A DNA stretch of 64,000 bases from Daphnia carinata (GCF_022539665.2 NC_081334.1:8588424-8652423), one strand, 5' to 3'. Positions 18,674 through 30,759 are shown, counted from the stretch's first letter. Numbers and translations: made by a program. Notes: a model not told the origin generated them from the letters alone.

Positions 18674-20000
18674 ATGGAACTGATACTATTATTCATCCAC
18701 TTACTCACCATCACTCCATCTGCATATCCAATTTCTTCAACCATATGCGACTATAGCAACGTAAAGATTAGAGGAATTTTAGACATAGAAGCACCATACT
18801 ACTGCAAAAATGAAAAAAACTGACACATCACACTTACCCAGAATATTCACTTCATACACTTTAATGACGAAGCAGAAACCAGCAGCTTCATGGAAAGGAT
18901 GGACGTGTAGACAATAGATAAAAACGAAGACGATAACAAGATCATTCTGGATCGAATCATTCGACACGGTGTATTCACAAGAAACTAAACTAAAAACCCC
19001 TCTGGAATGCTGGAAGATGGTGAACGACAAGAATTGCGGTGATAACAACATGCAGACCGTACCATCGGGCCTGAGTTTCACAGCAACATCGACGGGTGAA
19101 GGGAAATGGTATGCCATAAAAGAACACCATACCATCAACTGTGTAGCAGAACAAATCACGCTACGACGGAAAAACCAGCCGATCCAATTGAAAGGCCTTT
19201 CGGTCCGTTGAATACCACTCAAGAAGGATATTTCCTCCAGAACCAAAACACGATTGTGTGGGGTGACAGATCAACGAATAACTCGTGCTCACAAACGTTG
19301 ATTAAAGGAAACGGATACCTAGAACTTCCAAGAATGCCGGAACACGAAAACACCACCCGTCTCTACGACACGAGTCGACAGATCTAGATCTCGTTCCTCA
19401 ACAAACCAGATCCAGACATCACACCACAAGGTTACAAAGTTGTTGGAATACCACTCACGTACCTAATTTTTCCGCCGGAAACTACAAGAATACTGTACGA
19501 CATGTTCAAAACTACTACAAATACATGCCTACAAAACACCAACCTGGATACATCAGTATGCAAGGACTATAGAGTACTTCAATAATCCAAGCAAAGGAGA
19601 TCAATTCAACAAGAAGTTACATTTTTGCTGAACACCCGTCTCGAAGACTCAGACACTGGTAAACGCCTATACAGCATTTCGTACGCCTGCGGACCTATAA
19701 GAATGGAATATTAACAAGCAATTAGAATCGAGGAAAAAGGACGGTTAATAGTACACAACGCCACGATATATGTAACCTACAAACCAGGAGAAAGTAACCC
19801 GATAATGACCCACTATTGTCTAAACGACAGTGACCCACTTCCATCAGCATCAGAATTCGAATACATCGTAGATCAAACAATACGAATTCAGAAAACTAAT
19901 ATTTGCATCACCGAAGCAGAAGCAGACCGTCTAGTCGCAGCCACCTGTTCGGATTTTTCAACACGCTGGATTCTCGATCAACAAAATTATCAATGAATTT
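18674..20000 (+). pseudogene. Gypsy A envelope-like glycoprotein gene, broken
   Basis: The frame opens with a Met and a strongly hydrophobic signal-peptide-like segment, then a Cys-containing ectodomain with regularly spaced cysteines and N-glycosylation sequons, across about 1.3 kb directly 3' of integrase. At least four stops or frame changes break it (for example near 18820, 18908, 19209 and 19385), so no intact protein is made. The layout of the first third, with cysteine pairs around a Trp/Lys-rich segment and a Thr-Ile-Trp-type motif, parallels the envelope-like gene at 59478-61083 (see that entry). Which viral glycoprotein family it derives from was not decided. The C-terminal anchor was not located. 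Confidence 0.6.
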
Positions 20001-20349
20001 CACAAGAATCGTATCTATGCATCACCTTAGGCGCGGGCCAAATAATCAAACTGGCAGAATGCAGAGAAGAAGGAAGTGATTACGCTAAACAATAATGATT
20101 CTTCGAAACTGTAAACACCAATCCTGATATCCTAGAAAATTTCCCAGACATAACGGATACTATGAGTACTATGATGCTATGGCATGATATCATGCTATGA
20201 TGATGCGTGAGAGTACGTGACTATCAGACATACTACAAAAATATTTATTACTTATATTGCACTTTATTTAGTCATATCCAACTTTTCCACTCGCATCAAT
20301 GTTTTACTATTTCATACGACTATCTACATTATACAGCTCTTACATATTT
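20001..20349. other. Gypsy A 3' region, no gene seen
   Basis: AT-rich and degenerate. It includes a short run of near-repeats of ATGCTATGATATC-type sequence at 20160-20205. I could not identify a polypurine tract or LTR border. Confidence 0.4.
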
Positions 20350-20535
20350 TGATTTTGCTCTAATAGTATTTTATTAAATGAACCCTATTAGATTCAACAC
20401 AACTCATGTTCCCCAGCAATTTAAATTAAAATAGGATAAGAGATAAATGTTTTGTGAGCCATTTAAGTAATGAGTTAACGCCAAAGGTTTTTTAAAAAGG
20501 GAAATGGATACAAGCCGACGCTCTTACGCAAAACG
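20350..20535 (+). repeat. Dispersed direct repeat, copy 1
   Basis: About 185 bp beginning GATTTTGCTCTAATAGTATT and ending near CCGACGCTCTTACGCAA. A diverged second copy lies at 28549-28735. Probably a fragment of one repeat family or an LTR; no coding content. Confidence 0.7.
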
Positions 20536-23225
20536 TCACAACTTAAAATTATGACTAAAATAATTCGTACTCTTCCTCCACGCTATCGTCATGTCACCAC
20601 AGCCTGGGACAACCTTGATGATGACAAGAAGACTATGTCTCTTCTAACGTCTCGACATCTAAAGGAAGAAACTCTGAACAAACTCCAATGGCTGAATATT
20701 GATAGTGATGATGCATTTTTTGCCAGCAATGGCATAAATGCAGCAAATAAACAAAAACTTCATATAACCATCAAAACCCTAGTAGATGGAGAATGGCATC
20801 AGGGAACAGTCTACGGTGTACTCTACGTTCCGAAGATAGGCGCTAATCTTTTCTCCATTCTCACCGTAAAGAATCGTGGGACTATAGTCACATTCAGTGA
20901 AGAGACTGTCAGTCTCACAAGATATAGTAAAATCGTTGGGACTGGAAAGAGAGTCGGGAAGAGCCTAATACGTAATGAATATAAAAGCAGATCATAATCA
21001 ACAACATCCACTTGAAACAGTTTTTTCTGCAGCAACCTCTAGCACCTTATTGCACCATCGTCTCGGTCAACTGAACGACGAACAGGTAGGCAAAGTTCTA
21101 AAGTCATTAACAACCGTAGTCACGCCGAAGTCAAGTGAAATCAAGAATACTTTTCACCAAGGTTGTGCATTTTGAAAACAACACCGCACGACTTTCACAC
21201 CTTCAAATAGCACGAGATCAGGACGAACTGGTGATCTAGTGCATTCGATGTTGCTAGTCCTATGAGCACCGAATCTCCAGGTGGAGCATCCTATTTGATG
21301 ATCTTCAAGGACGACTTCTCTGGATTCAGCACTGTCTTCTTCCTTAAGAAAAAGTCTGAGGTCTATGGTTGCTTCAAAAAATACGACAAGGAAGTTGAAA
21401 ATCCCCTTAGGAGGAAGATCAAAACAATGAGAAACAACCGACAACCGAGAAATTACCGACTGAGATGTAGGCTGAAGCTTGTAATACGGCAATCTATTTG
21501 CTCAAACAGGGTTGGATGCAAGAACGGAGCAGGGGGTACCCTCTACGAGGCATGGCATGGTCGTAAGCCAACGTATGGACACTTGCGTGTTTTTGGATGT
21601 GATGCATAGATGCACGTACCTAAGGGTGTACGAGCCAAATTTGATGCTAAAAGCATCAAGTGCGTATTTGTCGGGTATGCCGAAACTAAAAAAGGCTTCG
21701 GACTCTGGCACCAAGCCAAAAGAAGAATAAAGATAACCAGAGACCTCTTCTTTCACGAGAACTTCTTCCTCCCAAACCACTATCGCGACAGCGATATAGA
21801 AGGCAGCAGTATTCTCGTTCCAGATGTTCTAGCCCCAACTTCAACACAAATTATACAAAAGCATCACCTCTTTTCAGAACCTGACCACTTTGGAGGCAAC
21901 AACATTAAAAAGGCGAAGGAAATAGGCGATTCAACATCGCAAGCGGGTGAAGTTGCAGAGAGGGCCGAACACCTGGATCATCATATGGAGCAGCCGGATA
22001 GGAGAACCTCTGCTAGTATACGGTACTCACCAGATCGATACCCAGGACGAGCAATAGGCCCAAATTGCTGGTGGTGTGGGAGCCAAGCCGTCTGAACCAA
22101 ACAATTTTTCAGAAACTATTAATTATCCAGAAAAGGCAAGTGGCTTGATGCAATGTAAGAGGAGATTGACTCCCTCATCAAGAATTCCGCTTGTATTCTC
22201 AGTCCTTCCTTCCTTTACGGCCTGAAACAGGCATCATTTGCTTGGAACAAAAAGTTCAACGATCTCTTAGTTGGTGGTGGCTTCACTCGAAGCACTTTTC
22301 ATGCCTTTGTCTATTTGCTCAGCGGTGGAAAGATCATTGCCATACTTGCTATATGGGTGGACGATGGGTTACTTTGCTGCAACAGTGAAGCGAATATCCG
22401 AGAAATCCTGTCTTTCCTCACTGAACGTCTCGAAATCCCTTACACTCAACTCGACTGCTTTATCGGAATTGAGATAACTAGAGGCAGAAATACAAGGCTC
22501 ATTCATTTGTCACAAAAAAACTACATTGGAAATCTCCTCAAGCGCTTTGGAATGGGTGATTGTCGACCGACTTAAACCCCAGCTGATCCTTCTCGAGTCT
22601 CACTGCAAATCCAAATGATGACACCGAAGATCTTCAAGCTGTTCCGTATAGAGAGGCAATCGGATGTTTGATGTGGGCGAAGATATGCACGAGATCTGAC
22701 ATTGCATTCGCCCTAAATCAAATCTCGAGATTCTGCGAAAAACTGAACCGTCCCATTGGCAACCTGAATGCATCATGGCTTATCTCAAGGGCACCGCTAG
22801 TTATGGCATCATTTTTAACGGTCATATCGATTGCTAGACGCTCATCGCATTTCTAGACTCCAATTATGCTGGCGATCATGACACGCGTCGTTCGATAAGT
22901 CAGTTACAGAAGTGCACGTCCCTGTCTTCGACTGAAGTAGAATATTTTGCTCTAAGCGAGTGGGCCAAGGAAAACTGTTGGATGAGAAAAGTGCTTACCA
23001 GCATTGGTCAAAAACAACCTAGCTAACAACAAGCGGGATCAAGCTATTGATCAACGCTGAAATTCACCGCCGCACGGAGTACATAGACACGAAGATCCAT
23101 TTTGTCCGCGAGAAGAAACACGAAGACCTTATTGCGCTGTCTTATGTTAACACCAAGGAGCAGTTTGCCATTGTCATCAAAGGCCTAAGTGGATCGTTAT
23201 TTGTCAAGTTCTGAAGCGCCATCGG
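20536..23225 (+). mobile_element. Copia F: Ty1/copia element, heavily degraded
   Basis: Domains in order: Gag UBN2-like (IIRTLPPRYRHVTTAWDNL), protease end plus GAG-pre-integrase (VYGVLYVPKIGANLFSI, LLHHRLGQLNDEQV), integrase core (FKDDFSGFSTVFFLKKKSEV) and its C-terminus (LRVFGCDA, KCVFVGYAETKKGFGLW), RT (LYGLKQASFAWNKKFNDLL, AILAIWVDDGLLCC with the VDD box near 22357), and RNase H (YREAIGCLMWAKICTRSDIA, SSTEVEYFALSEWAKENCWM). The zinc knuckle and protease active site are deleted between gag and LYVPK, and integrase is internally deleted. Frames change at least six times. The 3' LTR is at 23283-23457. Confidence 0.85.
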
Positions 23226-23282
23226 GATCGCCGCCGTGAAGGATCAATTAGAGCGAGAGCCTTCACGGTTTGAAAATGGGTG

Positions 23283-23457
23283 TGTTGAGCGAAATCGAGT
23301 TTGTTGAGACTTCACATACTGCGTGCCCGGTTTGCTTCACCTCTTGACATATAAAAAGTTTCCGTCAAATTCCTTCTGTCTGCCCGACTACGCTTTGTAG
23401 TGAGCAACAAAAGTCATATAATAAATAAGTTGAATAATAAAAGGTGCAATTCTTACA
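23283..23457 (+). repeat. Probable 3' LTR of Copia F
   Basis: It starts TGTTGAGCGAAATCG just after a purine tract (GAAAATGGG) and ends TTCTTACA. A TATA-like CATATAAAAAG at 23348 and an AATAAATAAG element near the end are in promoter and polyadenylation order. The 5' LTR is not present, so the left limit is inferred from the TGTTG start common in Copia LTRs. Confidence 0.55.
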
Positions 23458-24139
23458 ATTTCTACTCTAGGCTGATGAAGGGGAAGAGTTGCGAGAGGGT
23501 AGCGCCAATTCTGATGGAAGTGCTGTTGATAAGCTGTTGATTACACCGCTCGGAGCTATAAAAATCTGGGAAGATACGACACTTGATGCCGATAATAGGG
23601 AGGAGATAATAACGAAGAAGGAGAAAGCTGTGCTTCTCATCGTGTCGATTACACGTCTTCCAAGCAGACAAGCAGTTCCAACTTAAATTTAAAGCTCACA
23701 AAAAGAAATTATTACACGGATAAAATAGAATATAATGAAGTAGACAATTACTAGTGATTTTCTACAATTTTTTTCTAGAAATAACAAAAAAACCGTTCAA
23801 ACGATAAACAATTCGAAAAAATTAAATGTTTATTAATTTATCTTTCTTAGATAGGAGAATTTTATCTTTGATGACCTATTCGTCTATCGGGCACACGGCA
23901 TTGGATTTTTCTCGCCGTCCCAGTGGACAAGATATAGGTCAGTGATTAGTCTCCCAAGAACCTCGGGTGACGTACAAGGAGGGGCTTACAAGGCAAGATA
24001 GAACTTAGGCTATATAGGATTCATTTCCTATTGTTCATTTTTTTGTTCTTAAGGCGAAAATAAACCCTCCTGCGATAAACCATAACAATAGTTTCTTTGT
24101 TTCCCTTTTTAAATTTTATAAAAAGATTAGGTCCCCTTT
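23458..24139. other. No recognised gene
   Basis: Short open frames without domain similarity. At 23940-24090 a CTATATAGG TATA-like word followed by AATAAACC suggests the remains of an LTR, but no partner was found in the window. Confidence 0.35.
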
Positions 24140-24289
24140 TTTAAGCAATGCCTATAAAAACAAATAAAGAAACATGTGAAATTTTTTTTGGCTGTTGGAG
24201 GGAAGTCCTTGGGATTAAGTTTTGTACATCCACTAGACTAATTTTACTAGCCGGCGGACATCTGTTGCAGTTTCTGTCATTTACTCCCA

Positions 24290-24432
24290 CAGCGACACAG
24301 ACATTACAACAAAGGACATACAAAATACCCACAACATATACTATTTACAAATACACATACACTATACGCGAAGGGAAGCCAGCAGTCATGCAGAGCTCTT
24401 TCTTAAGGAATTACGCGAGGATGGCAAACTAA
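24290..24432 (+). repeat. Fragment related to the Gypsy E LTR
   Basis: GCGAAGGGAAGCCAGCA..CATGC(A)GAGCTC.TTCTTA at about 24370-24412 matches 45496-45534 in the 3' LTR of Gypsy E. Similarity is limited to roughly 45 bp, so this is a diverged or truncated LTR. Sequence 24433-24779 holds nothing recognised apart from an inverted repeat (CCAGAGGTCGA..TCGACCTGACCTCTAGAGG) near 24500. Confidence 0.45.
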
Positions 24433-24779
24433 GAGCAGAGCCCTCTCTTACCGTCCTATCGGACATTGGGCCAAATCCCGAATCCGATAAAAGAGAGGCC
24501 AGAGGTCGATTCACGTTCGACCTGACCTCTAGAGGTGGAAAGACAGTAATAAGGAAAACAAACATGGTAATCAGGCACGTCAACAGAGGCACTTGCAACG
24601 CAGACCAAAGAGGGCAACAGTTGCAACACATCCATGAAACAACCGATAGGGGGCAAAATATTTAACGGATATTCAGTCATGAGTCGGGTATCCGACGACA
24701 TATATGTGCTACGTGAGTATGGGACCGGAATAGCATAATCTTCCCAAAATAAAAATGACAGAAAACAGTAATAATTCAC

Positions 24780-25880
24780 TCAAAACAGCACAAAATGTTT
24801 CTAAGTTCGACGGATCTAATTATTGTTAATGGTATTTCGAATTCAATCTGGCGTTGAAGCTGATGGCTTTTCGATGATTTATGTAAGACAATGAGGTGCA
24901 ACCAGAAGAGGTTTTCTTTTTATTACTTTCGCAATGGAAGCCATTTCTCCGAGTGACAAAATCTGGATTCCTTCTCCATTATTTCAATGATTTTGATGAA
25001 CAGTGTTTTGATACACATTTCAACTGCCACTGTACAATCTTGATTCCTTTACACTATTTCAATTTTTAAAATATCAACTGACATTGTCAGTTACACAGTT
25101 TGAGAGTTATACTACAAATCGAAATGACAAATGAAATCTCACAGTGACATCATATAAGTTTTATATTTCTCTTTACTAGACCTCTGACGGTGAATGAAGC
25201 AGTTATCAATAACTGAATTAAGAAAGATATGACAGTATGAAACTGTATATTCAGCACATTAAAGAGAGAAATAAAATGAAACTTGTACAGTCCTGGTATA
25301 TTGCAGCCGATATGTGGAGAAAGTTGAATAACGAATATGAGATCAACACTGTGGAAAACATAGGCTACATCTCATTTAGCAGAATTATTCTGAATTCAAC
25401 AACATACAAGCTATTTAGAATGGAATTTATTTAGACACATTACTCATTTTATATCAATGTTTTCCCGGAGGTGAAGATATGCGAGCACATCTACAGAAAT
25501 TATTAACCTGTGTAGATAATATGTGTAATAATAAACGAAACCTAGTCATTAAAGAAATTCAGGTAATCAGCAAAGTTTTATTTACCTTACCTGAGAGATT
25601 TAAAGTGATGCGACCAGCATGGTCAAGTAGTTCAGTAGATGAAAGTAACCTAGAAAGCTTACTCAAGGATTATTGTCTGTAGAAAATGTGAGGGAGTCTT
25701 ATTCAAAACAAGGGATAAGTAATGACGGAGCATTCCAAACCTTTGATGGAAGCAGAGGAGATTATGGTTGTTGCAATTGCCGAAGAGGGCATTATGGAAT
25801 CAAAAGAGGATCCATCAACAAATATGGAAAACATAATTACCAGTTCCCATCCAATTACAATGATACTCGCCCAAAATGAA
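24780..25880 (+). pseudogene. Copia-type Gag fragment
   Basis: NVSKFDGSNY and WYFEFNLALKLM near 24800-24865 are the conserved start of a copia Gag. Further pieces are MWRKLNNEYEINTVENIGYI (25310) and LLTCVDNMCNNKRN / LPERFKVMRPAW (25500-25620), the UBN2 helices. A CCNCRRGHYG zinc-knuckle remnant is at 25770. About 300 bp at 24880-25200 is unrelated AT-rich DNA inserted between the first two parts. No downstream pol domain follows; the minus-strand pogo fragment begins at about 25900. Confidence 0.6.
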
Positions 25881-25902
25881 ATTGCTGCAAGATCAGATTG
25901 AT

Positions 25903-26330
25903 TTTTTTTCAAAGTCTCTGTGCCAAATATACTGACGTAACGGGGCTGCATAGCATGGGGATAGTGCGGGGAAAATTTAAGCATTATCATTCCATTTTGT
26001 TTTGCAAAAGATACAACACGAAAATCAAAGTGACTTGAATGGTTGTCTAAAATAAGAAACACTGGATTGCTAATTGAGCATTTTGCGAAGTTATACAAAT
26101 GCTTATAGAAGTCATAGAAGGGCTTTTAGAAAATTTTAACCCGCCATCCAACCCGATTCATAGGCTAAGCAAATGCATCCAGCGGGACTACTTTCAAACA
26201 AGGCTGGTAATGCTTTTTTCGTGGAAAAACAAATATTGAGGGTACAATAGAACCGTCAACACTAATAAAGGCCTGCATCGTCACATTGGTGCCAGTGCAT
26301 TGGATTTTGGCAAATGAAATTAAAGCCAGT
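25903..26330 (-). pseudogene. pogo/jerky-type DDE_1 transposase fragment
   Basis: The minus strand encodes TMQAFISVDGSIVPSIFVFP, then FLILDNHSSHFDFRVVSFAK and FSPHYPHAMQPRYVSIFG. These are the DDE_1 segment with the second catalytic Asp (LDN.SSH) and the end of the core, where the third acidic residue (usually PLDVSVFG) has become PRYVSIFG. An in-frame stop lies near 26166. The N-terminal DNA-binding part is absent. It is a different pogo lineage from the element at 41255-43799. Confidence 0.75.
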
Positions 26331-26986
26331 CAAATGAAACAATTTGCGGATTTAGATATTGCCAAATCACGTTTTCACAGTTCTTAGTTATTTATGGAAA
26401 GCTCCATTTTCGTTCTACGTTCTGTGATTGTGGTCCCGTAAGCAAAAATCCAGTGGATTGTACCCAAAAATTAACAAAATTTAGAATTTTGTTTTGCATT
26501 TGAATTGTATTACTATTTATTTTGTAACGAAATTCGATAAAAAAATATATCGAATAAGAAGAGCTCAATTATTGTCCCGTAATGAACCTTGTTTGGGACC
26601 AGAAGCGTTGCCAAAAGACGTTTATTGGCCGAACAAGAAGACCCTTGCGTATGGGCCCTTAGCCCATACGCTACCCCATCACCGCACAAAAGACGTACAA
26701 AAGCCCCCTTTTTTTCTTGGTTTTGCGGTCATAAAAACCAAATTTCGTCGTATATCGGGCCATTCCGAGTCGTTTTTAATGCGGTAGCCAGAGTCCAGGC
26801 AGACTAGGAAAAATGACGTCTTTAAGACGGAAATCTGCTGTCTGGGCTAACCTAATTTAACCTAACCAATCCAAATCCACCAATTGTTTAATTTTATTTG
26901 GGTTTGATTTGCCAAAATTCAACACACTGGTTGGGGCTTCATTTTGAAAAAAATAGTTGTTGAACCTAAAAAGAATGAAGAATAAA
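26331..26986. other. No gene; includes a perfect 10-bp hairpin
   Basis: 26647-26671 is GCGTATGGGC-cctta-GCCCATACGC, a perfect 10-bp stem with a 5-nt loop. The flanks show no tRNA or transposon-end features. A repeat-like run of TAACCTAA words lies at 26845-26865. No coding region supported. Confidence 0.45.
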
Positions 26987-27373
26987 TCAACACTTTATGT
27001 TCTGCTTATTTAAAAAACATAATTCTAAGTCAAATGTTTCATTCCTTTCAATGCAATAACATAAGGCGGCTGCGTAACAGTGGATTGTTTGCCTCGTCAC
27101 CATTCCATATTTGATGAGCTTCGTCTTCTGTTTTTCAATGAAACTTCCCAACTTGTAGAAAGCGTACAAAACTATTATAATAAATCCAGTGGCTCTAGCT
27201 TGGCTTGTATGTTCTGGCTTCTGGATTGATAAAAACTTACTTGTTTTTAAGAAATCCAGAAAGCTAATCTTCTGATGTTTTTCCATGCTTCGGTCATTCT
27301 GGTGGTGTTTTTTGTACCATTCGCTTCTGTGAATGACCATGCAAGTACAGTAAGTTGCACAAAAGTCTGTCAA
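26987..27373 (-). CDS. Hypothetical 128-codon ORF
   Basis: Open minus-strand frame starting MTDFCATYCTCMVIHRSEWY with a hydrophobic stretch (GFIIIVLYAFYKLGSFIEKQ) in the middle that could span a membrane. Its composition is more protein-like than its surroundings, but it has no family I recognise and no supporting promoter or splice structure. It may be an exon of a larger or decayed gene. Confidence 0.3.
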   Translation of the reverse strand: MTDFCATYCTCMVIHRSEWYKKHHQNDRSMEKHQKISFLDFLKTSKFLSIQKPEHTSQARATGFIIIVLYAFYKLGSFIEKQKTKLIKYGMVTRQTIHCYAAALCYCIERNETFDLELCFLNKQNIKC

Positions 27374-28547
27374 GTAAGGCCCAAAGTTTTTAATATATAT
27401 ATAAAGAGAGATATGTTTTTTGCTGCTTTGGCACTAGGGGGCATATAAAGCTTACCTTGACGGCTATGCTTTCTGCAAACCACACATCCGCGGATTACTG
27501 CACGGCATAGCAGACGGTTTTATTTGTATTTTTAAACGTCAAACATAAAAAATATCTTAAGTGTTAAGTGTATTTTTTAATCATTATGGTGGATATCAAT
27601 ACACTTTCAAGAGGTAATTCTGTTTAACTTGTAAATTAAAATTTTATTTCATTTTCAGTTTTTCTATTAGAGATAAATTAAGGTGTTAACAGTTGTGAAT
27701 GTCACCACCAATAAAGCCTCTGGTTTTTGGTAACTCCGAACAGGCTGAAAATTTTCTCTAAGGAATTAAATGTATATTATATGTTTTCATAATCTAATTC
27801 CAGTGATAAATTAAAATGCCGAAAAGTTCCAGCGGAGGGGAGCTCTGATGTAACATTAGCTATACTTGGACAGCGATTAATAGATATGGATGACTACATT
27901 ACATCTCAACTATATGCAAAGGTTTTTATTTTACTCAATATGAAGAATGATTGCATTTTGTAAAAGGATGGAAATCATGCCCGCTATCATTAAATTACAA
28001 ATGTGGAATGGACCGGCTTGTAAATTTTGTTGTTTTACAGTTCATTTCTGTTTGTTTAATTGTGAACTTTTTTACAATGAAGCCTTGTATTATTTATTTT
28101 TCAATAAAATGTTTTAAAACATCAAACTTGTTGTTTTCACCTACACGGCACATCTCCTTCCTGGGAACGTCCTAAAAGACTCTTAGCCTCCCCAACGCAT
28201 CAATCATACCGTTGAGATGTACTGAAGAGGGCCACAAGAGGCTGGAAAACTTAGGAGAAACATGCCAATATTTTCAATTCAAAAAATTGTTTGTGATATG
28301 CTCAGGAGTGCTTTAGGAGATCCCTCCATGAAAGTAAGACTCGTGAGTTTTAAAGTATCACAAAGACATTTGGCTCAAGTAGAATTGTTAGATAATGTAA
28401 ATTTTGGGGCTTACCATTTCAAATTAGAATTAAAAATTGGAAATTTAGAATTAAGTAACGATAGTAGTCTGAAATAGTAAGAAATTTATGAAATTGGAAA
28501 AGTTTGTTATGACCACTATAAAGTGCAATATATGTAATAAGTATTTC
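27374..28547. other. Intergenic sequence with weak coding traces
   Basis: Short frames at 27800-27920 (open after AG acceptors, with DVTLAILGQRLIDMDDYITS) and 28262-28477 (MPIFSIQKIVCDMLRSALGD) look like remnants of a spliced gene, but no coherent product can be built. A GCACTAGGGGGCATA word lies at 27430. Confidence 0.3.
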
Positions 28548-28548
28548 T

Positions 28549-28735
28549 GATTTTGCTCTAATAGTATTTTGTTAAATGAACTCTATTAAATACAATAAAG
28601 TTCATGTTCTCCTGTAATTTTAATTAAAATAGCATAAGAAAATTTTGTGAACCATTTAAGTAAAGGGTAAACACCATCGGTATTTTAAAAAGGAAAATGC
28701 ATATAACCCGACGTTTTTTACGCAATATATTGCCT
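28549..28735 (+). repeat. Dispersed direct repeat, copy 2
   Basis: Aligns with 20350-20535, including CTCTAATAGTATTTTGTTAA and AAATTTTGTGA.CCATTTAAGTAA, with about one difference in seven. The 45 bp immediately upstream (28500-28545) resemble the reverse complement of 20247-20290, so the family may have inverted ends. Confidence 0.65.
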
Positions 28736-29430
28736 TTCGAATTGGAGGGTCATCGTTCCAATTGGAACAATTTTTGAAAATAGTCCTATCTCTATATAGA
28801 AATAGGACTAATGCCTTGGTAAAATAGGACTGACCTAAAATGTTTTAAGACTTCGCCGTATTTCATCGCCAATTCCAATAAAAGATTAAGCTTTTGAATG
28901 TGAATAAACCAATTCAATTGTCCTTTGATATTCATTTTTTATTTTAATTACATTTAAATTCTAAGTTCTATAATTGGTTCTGTATTGGTTCTATTCTTTA
29001 TGCTAATAACATCGGAGGTTATTGGTACTACCTGAGGATGATGCAAGAGGGACTGAGGAGCCTGTCAGGCAGCACCCAGGTAACCAAAAAGAAGGTTGTA
29101 AGAGGTATCGAGGACGGTTATGGGGAAGACTGGGGAGAATAGAAGGATGTTCTGGGAGGATAGCAGGATGTTCTGCGGAGGTACCTAGGAGCCAGTTGTG
29201 CCGTGTGGGAATGTTACTTTATATTTCTATGTTTTAAAATAGAACTCAAGAATCAAATTTTTTGTTTTATTTCAGTTATTACGTAGAAAAATAAGATAAA
29301 CAAAAGGTCCAACTTCTTGACCGCAGTCCTTTTAAATGAAACAAACACAATAAACAGCAAAATAAATAAATAAATAAATAAATAAAGACAAAACAATTAA
29401 AAAAGCAAATTCAGTTTCCGAAATGGAGTT
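28736..29430. repeat. No gene; AAAT microsatellite
   Basis: (AATA)n runs at 29361-29386. A run of short GGAGGATG / GGGGAGAATAGAAGGATG units at 29100-29180 gives a Gly/Arg-rich ORF that I regard as spurious. Confidence 0.5.
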
Positions 29431-29439
29431 CAAGTTAAA

Positions 29440-30010
29440 CTGAAAATGAATTTGAGAGTTTTGTTTTTAGCTTCCCAAAAACGTTCGATGATGGTCCATA
29501 AATCTTCTTTGTTTCCTTGCTGTTGCGTATTATAAGAAGTTGTCTATTCCAGATCCAACCAGTTCTTTCGAAATGGCCAAAAATCTTTGAAGTTTTCCGG
29601 CTATGGATGAGCCGTAACCTTTTTTCCCCACTAGTCTACTCTTGTAGTTCGTCCGTGATGTCTCTTGATTTCCCCTTCATGAAGGTAATACTGCAAATTA
29701 TTAACTCAGCAAGTGGTTCAGGACTAAATTCGTCGTTGAACACTTCGATTGTTTTGCTAGGAAATGGTCTACACGACTAATGGACCCTATTCCGCCAGTA
29801 GTTGAAAACCAAGCCCGCACATGAACGGCTGGTTTTTTTACTTTACATGTGGAATGGCCAAAAAATACCTGTTCGGCCTGATAGATACTAAAATAAAATG
29901 AAAATTGTTAAAAGAGTTATAACTTTTCAAACAATCGAACACTAAAATCGAAATACTAACCTGAATGTAGCTGCTTCGGTAAAAATGACATTATTCCATT
30001 GATGTCCATT
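29440..30010 (-). pseudogene. Tc1/mariner transposase fragment with an intron-like gap
   Basis: The minus strand reads AQLNGHQWNNVIFTEAATFR, matching the Tc1 core W..V.F(S/T)DEST(F) with the catalytic Asp lost. A perfect GT-AG segment of about 75 bp follows (29888-29962), then YQAEQVFFGHSTCKV and VRAWFSTTGGIGSISR, then in another frame KEDLWTIIERFWEAKN, the conserved NPIENLW.IIERFW end. Several stops interrupt it. The upstream 30010-30230 keeps a weak open frame, but no DNA-binding domain was recognised. Confidence 0.7.
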
Positions 30011-30230
30011 AAGTTGGGCTTCAGGATCACTTTGCTTTGCGGGTAATAAACTTGAAAAAATGATGCCATGGTAAGAGCAAGAATCGTCGTCCAGGCTTCG
30101 AAGAAAAATGAGGAGAAATGAAACACGAGACCGTGACTTTTGGTCGCGTTAAAATCATAAGGGGAAAGGGTACGAAAAAGTCACCTAGGCTGAAACTGAA
30201 CAGGAAGTCTGTAGCCATACAGGTACGTAT

Positions 30231-30759
30231 CTGTAGTAGGTACTTATCCTTGACCTAGGTCGAACTGCGTCAGTTGAAAAAAGTATACCCTTTGACAAAT
30301 GATAGTTTTTTACAAGAGGAAGTTAGGCTCAGAACTAAAAATTATTAAATAAAGTCAGTCGCACCTTTAAATTTTCTCTAGCGTTGTCTTTACGTGAACT
30401 AGGCAAACATTTACGTCTCCGAAGATAAAGGCGCTATAGTTGCGCTTTTTAATAAAAATACTACCATCCCTGGAACTGTGGATACAATTTAGTGGCACCC
30501 TAACACAGTTAAAAAGTACATTCGTCGATACTAAGAAACTATTGATGTTAATCGCACAATACGATCCGGAGCACCCCGTAAGACGACGCCAGTGTGAGGA
30601 ATCGTCTAGCGAAGCCCCTTTTTACCTTCTTCTTCAAATAGAATAGAATGTTATACTTGTAGCCCTTGTTACTTAAAGCCTTCATTTACTAACGTAGTTT
30701 TAAAAACTCCCTTAAGAATATAATAAATACCGAAGACATGTCTCGACACGTTGGCTAAA
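30231..30759. other. No recognised feature
   Basis: AT-rich intergenic DNA with only short, uncharacteristic open frames. Confidence 0.5.

Larger units (their letters stand above)
257..20170 (+). mobile_element. Gypsy A: env-bearing Ty3/gypsy element, degenerate and split by a DNA transposon
   Basis: The parts appear in canonical order: SR-rich gag tail and zinc knuckle (257-670), aspartic protease (750-990), reverse transcriptase/RNase H (15573-17160), integrase (17470-18250), then a signal-peptide-bearing envelope-like frame (18674-20000). The coding sequence breaks at 1085 and resumes at 15564, exactly at the ends of the inverted-repeat transposon. Every domain has at least one frameshift or stop. 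No confident LTR was found: the 5' side is cut by the window edge or an earlier rearrangement, and the 3' side fades near 20.2 kb. Confidence 0.85.
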
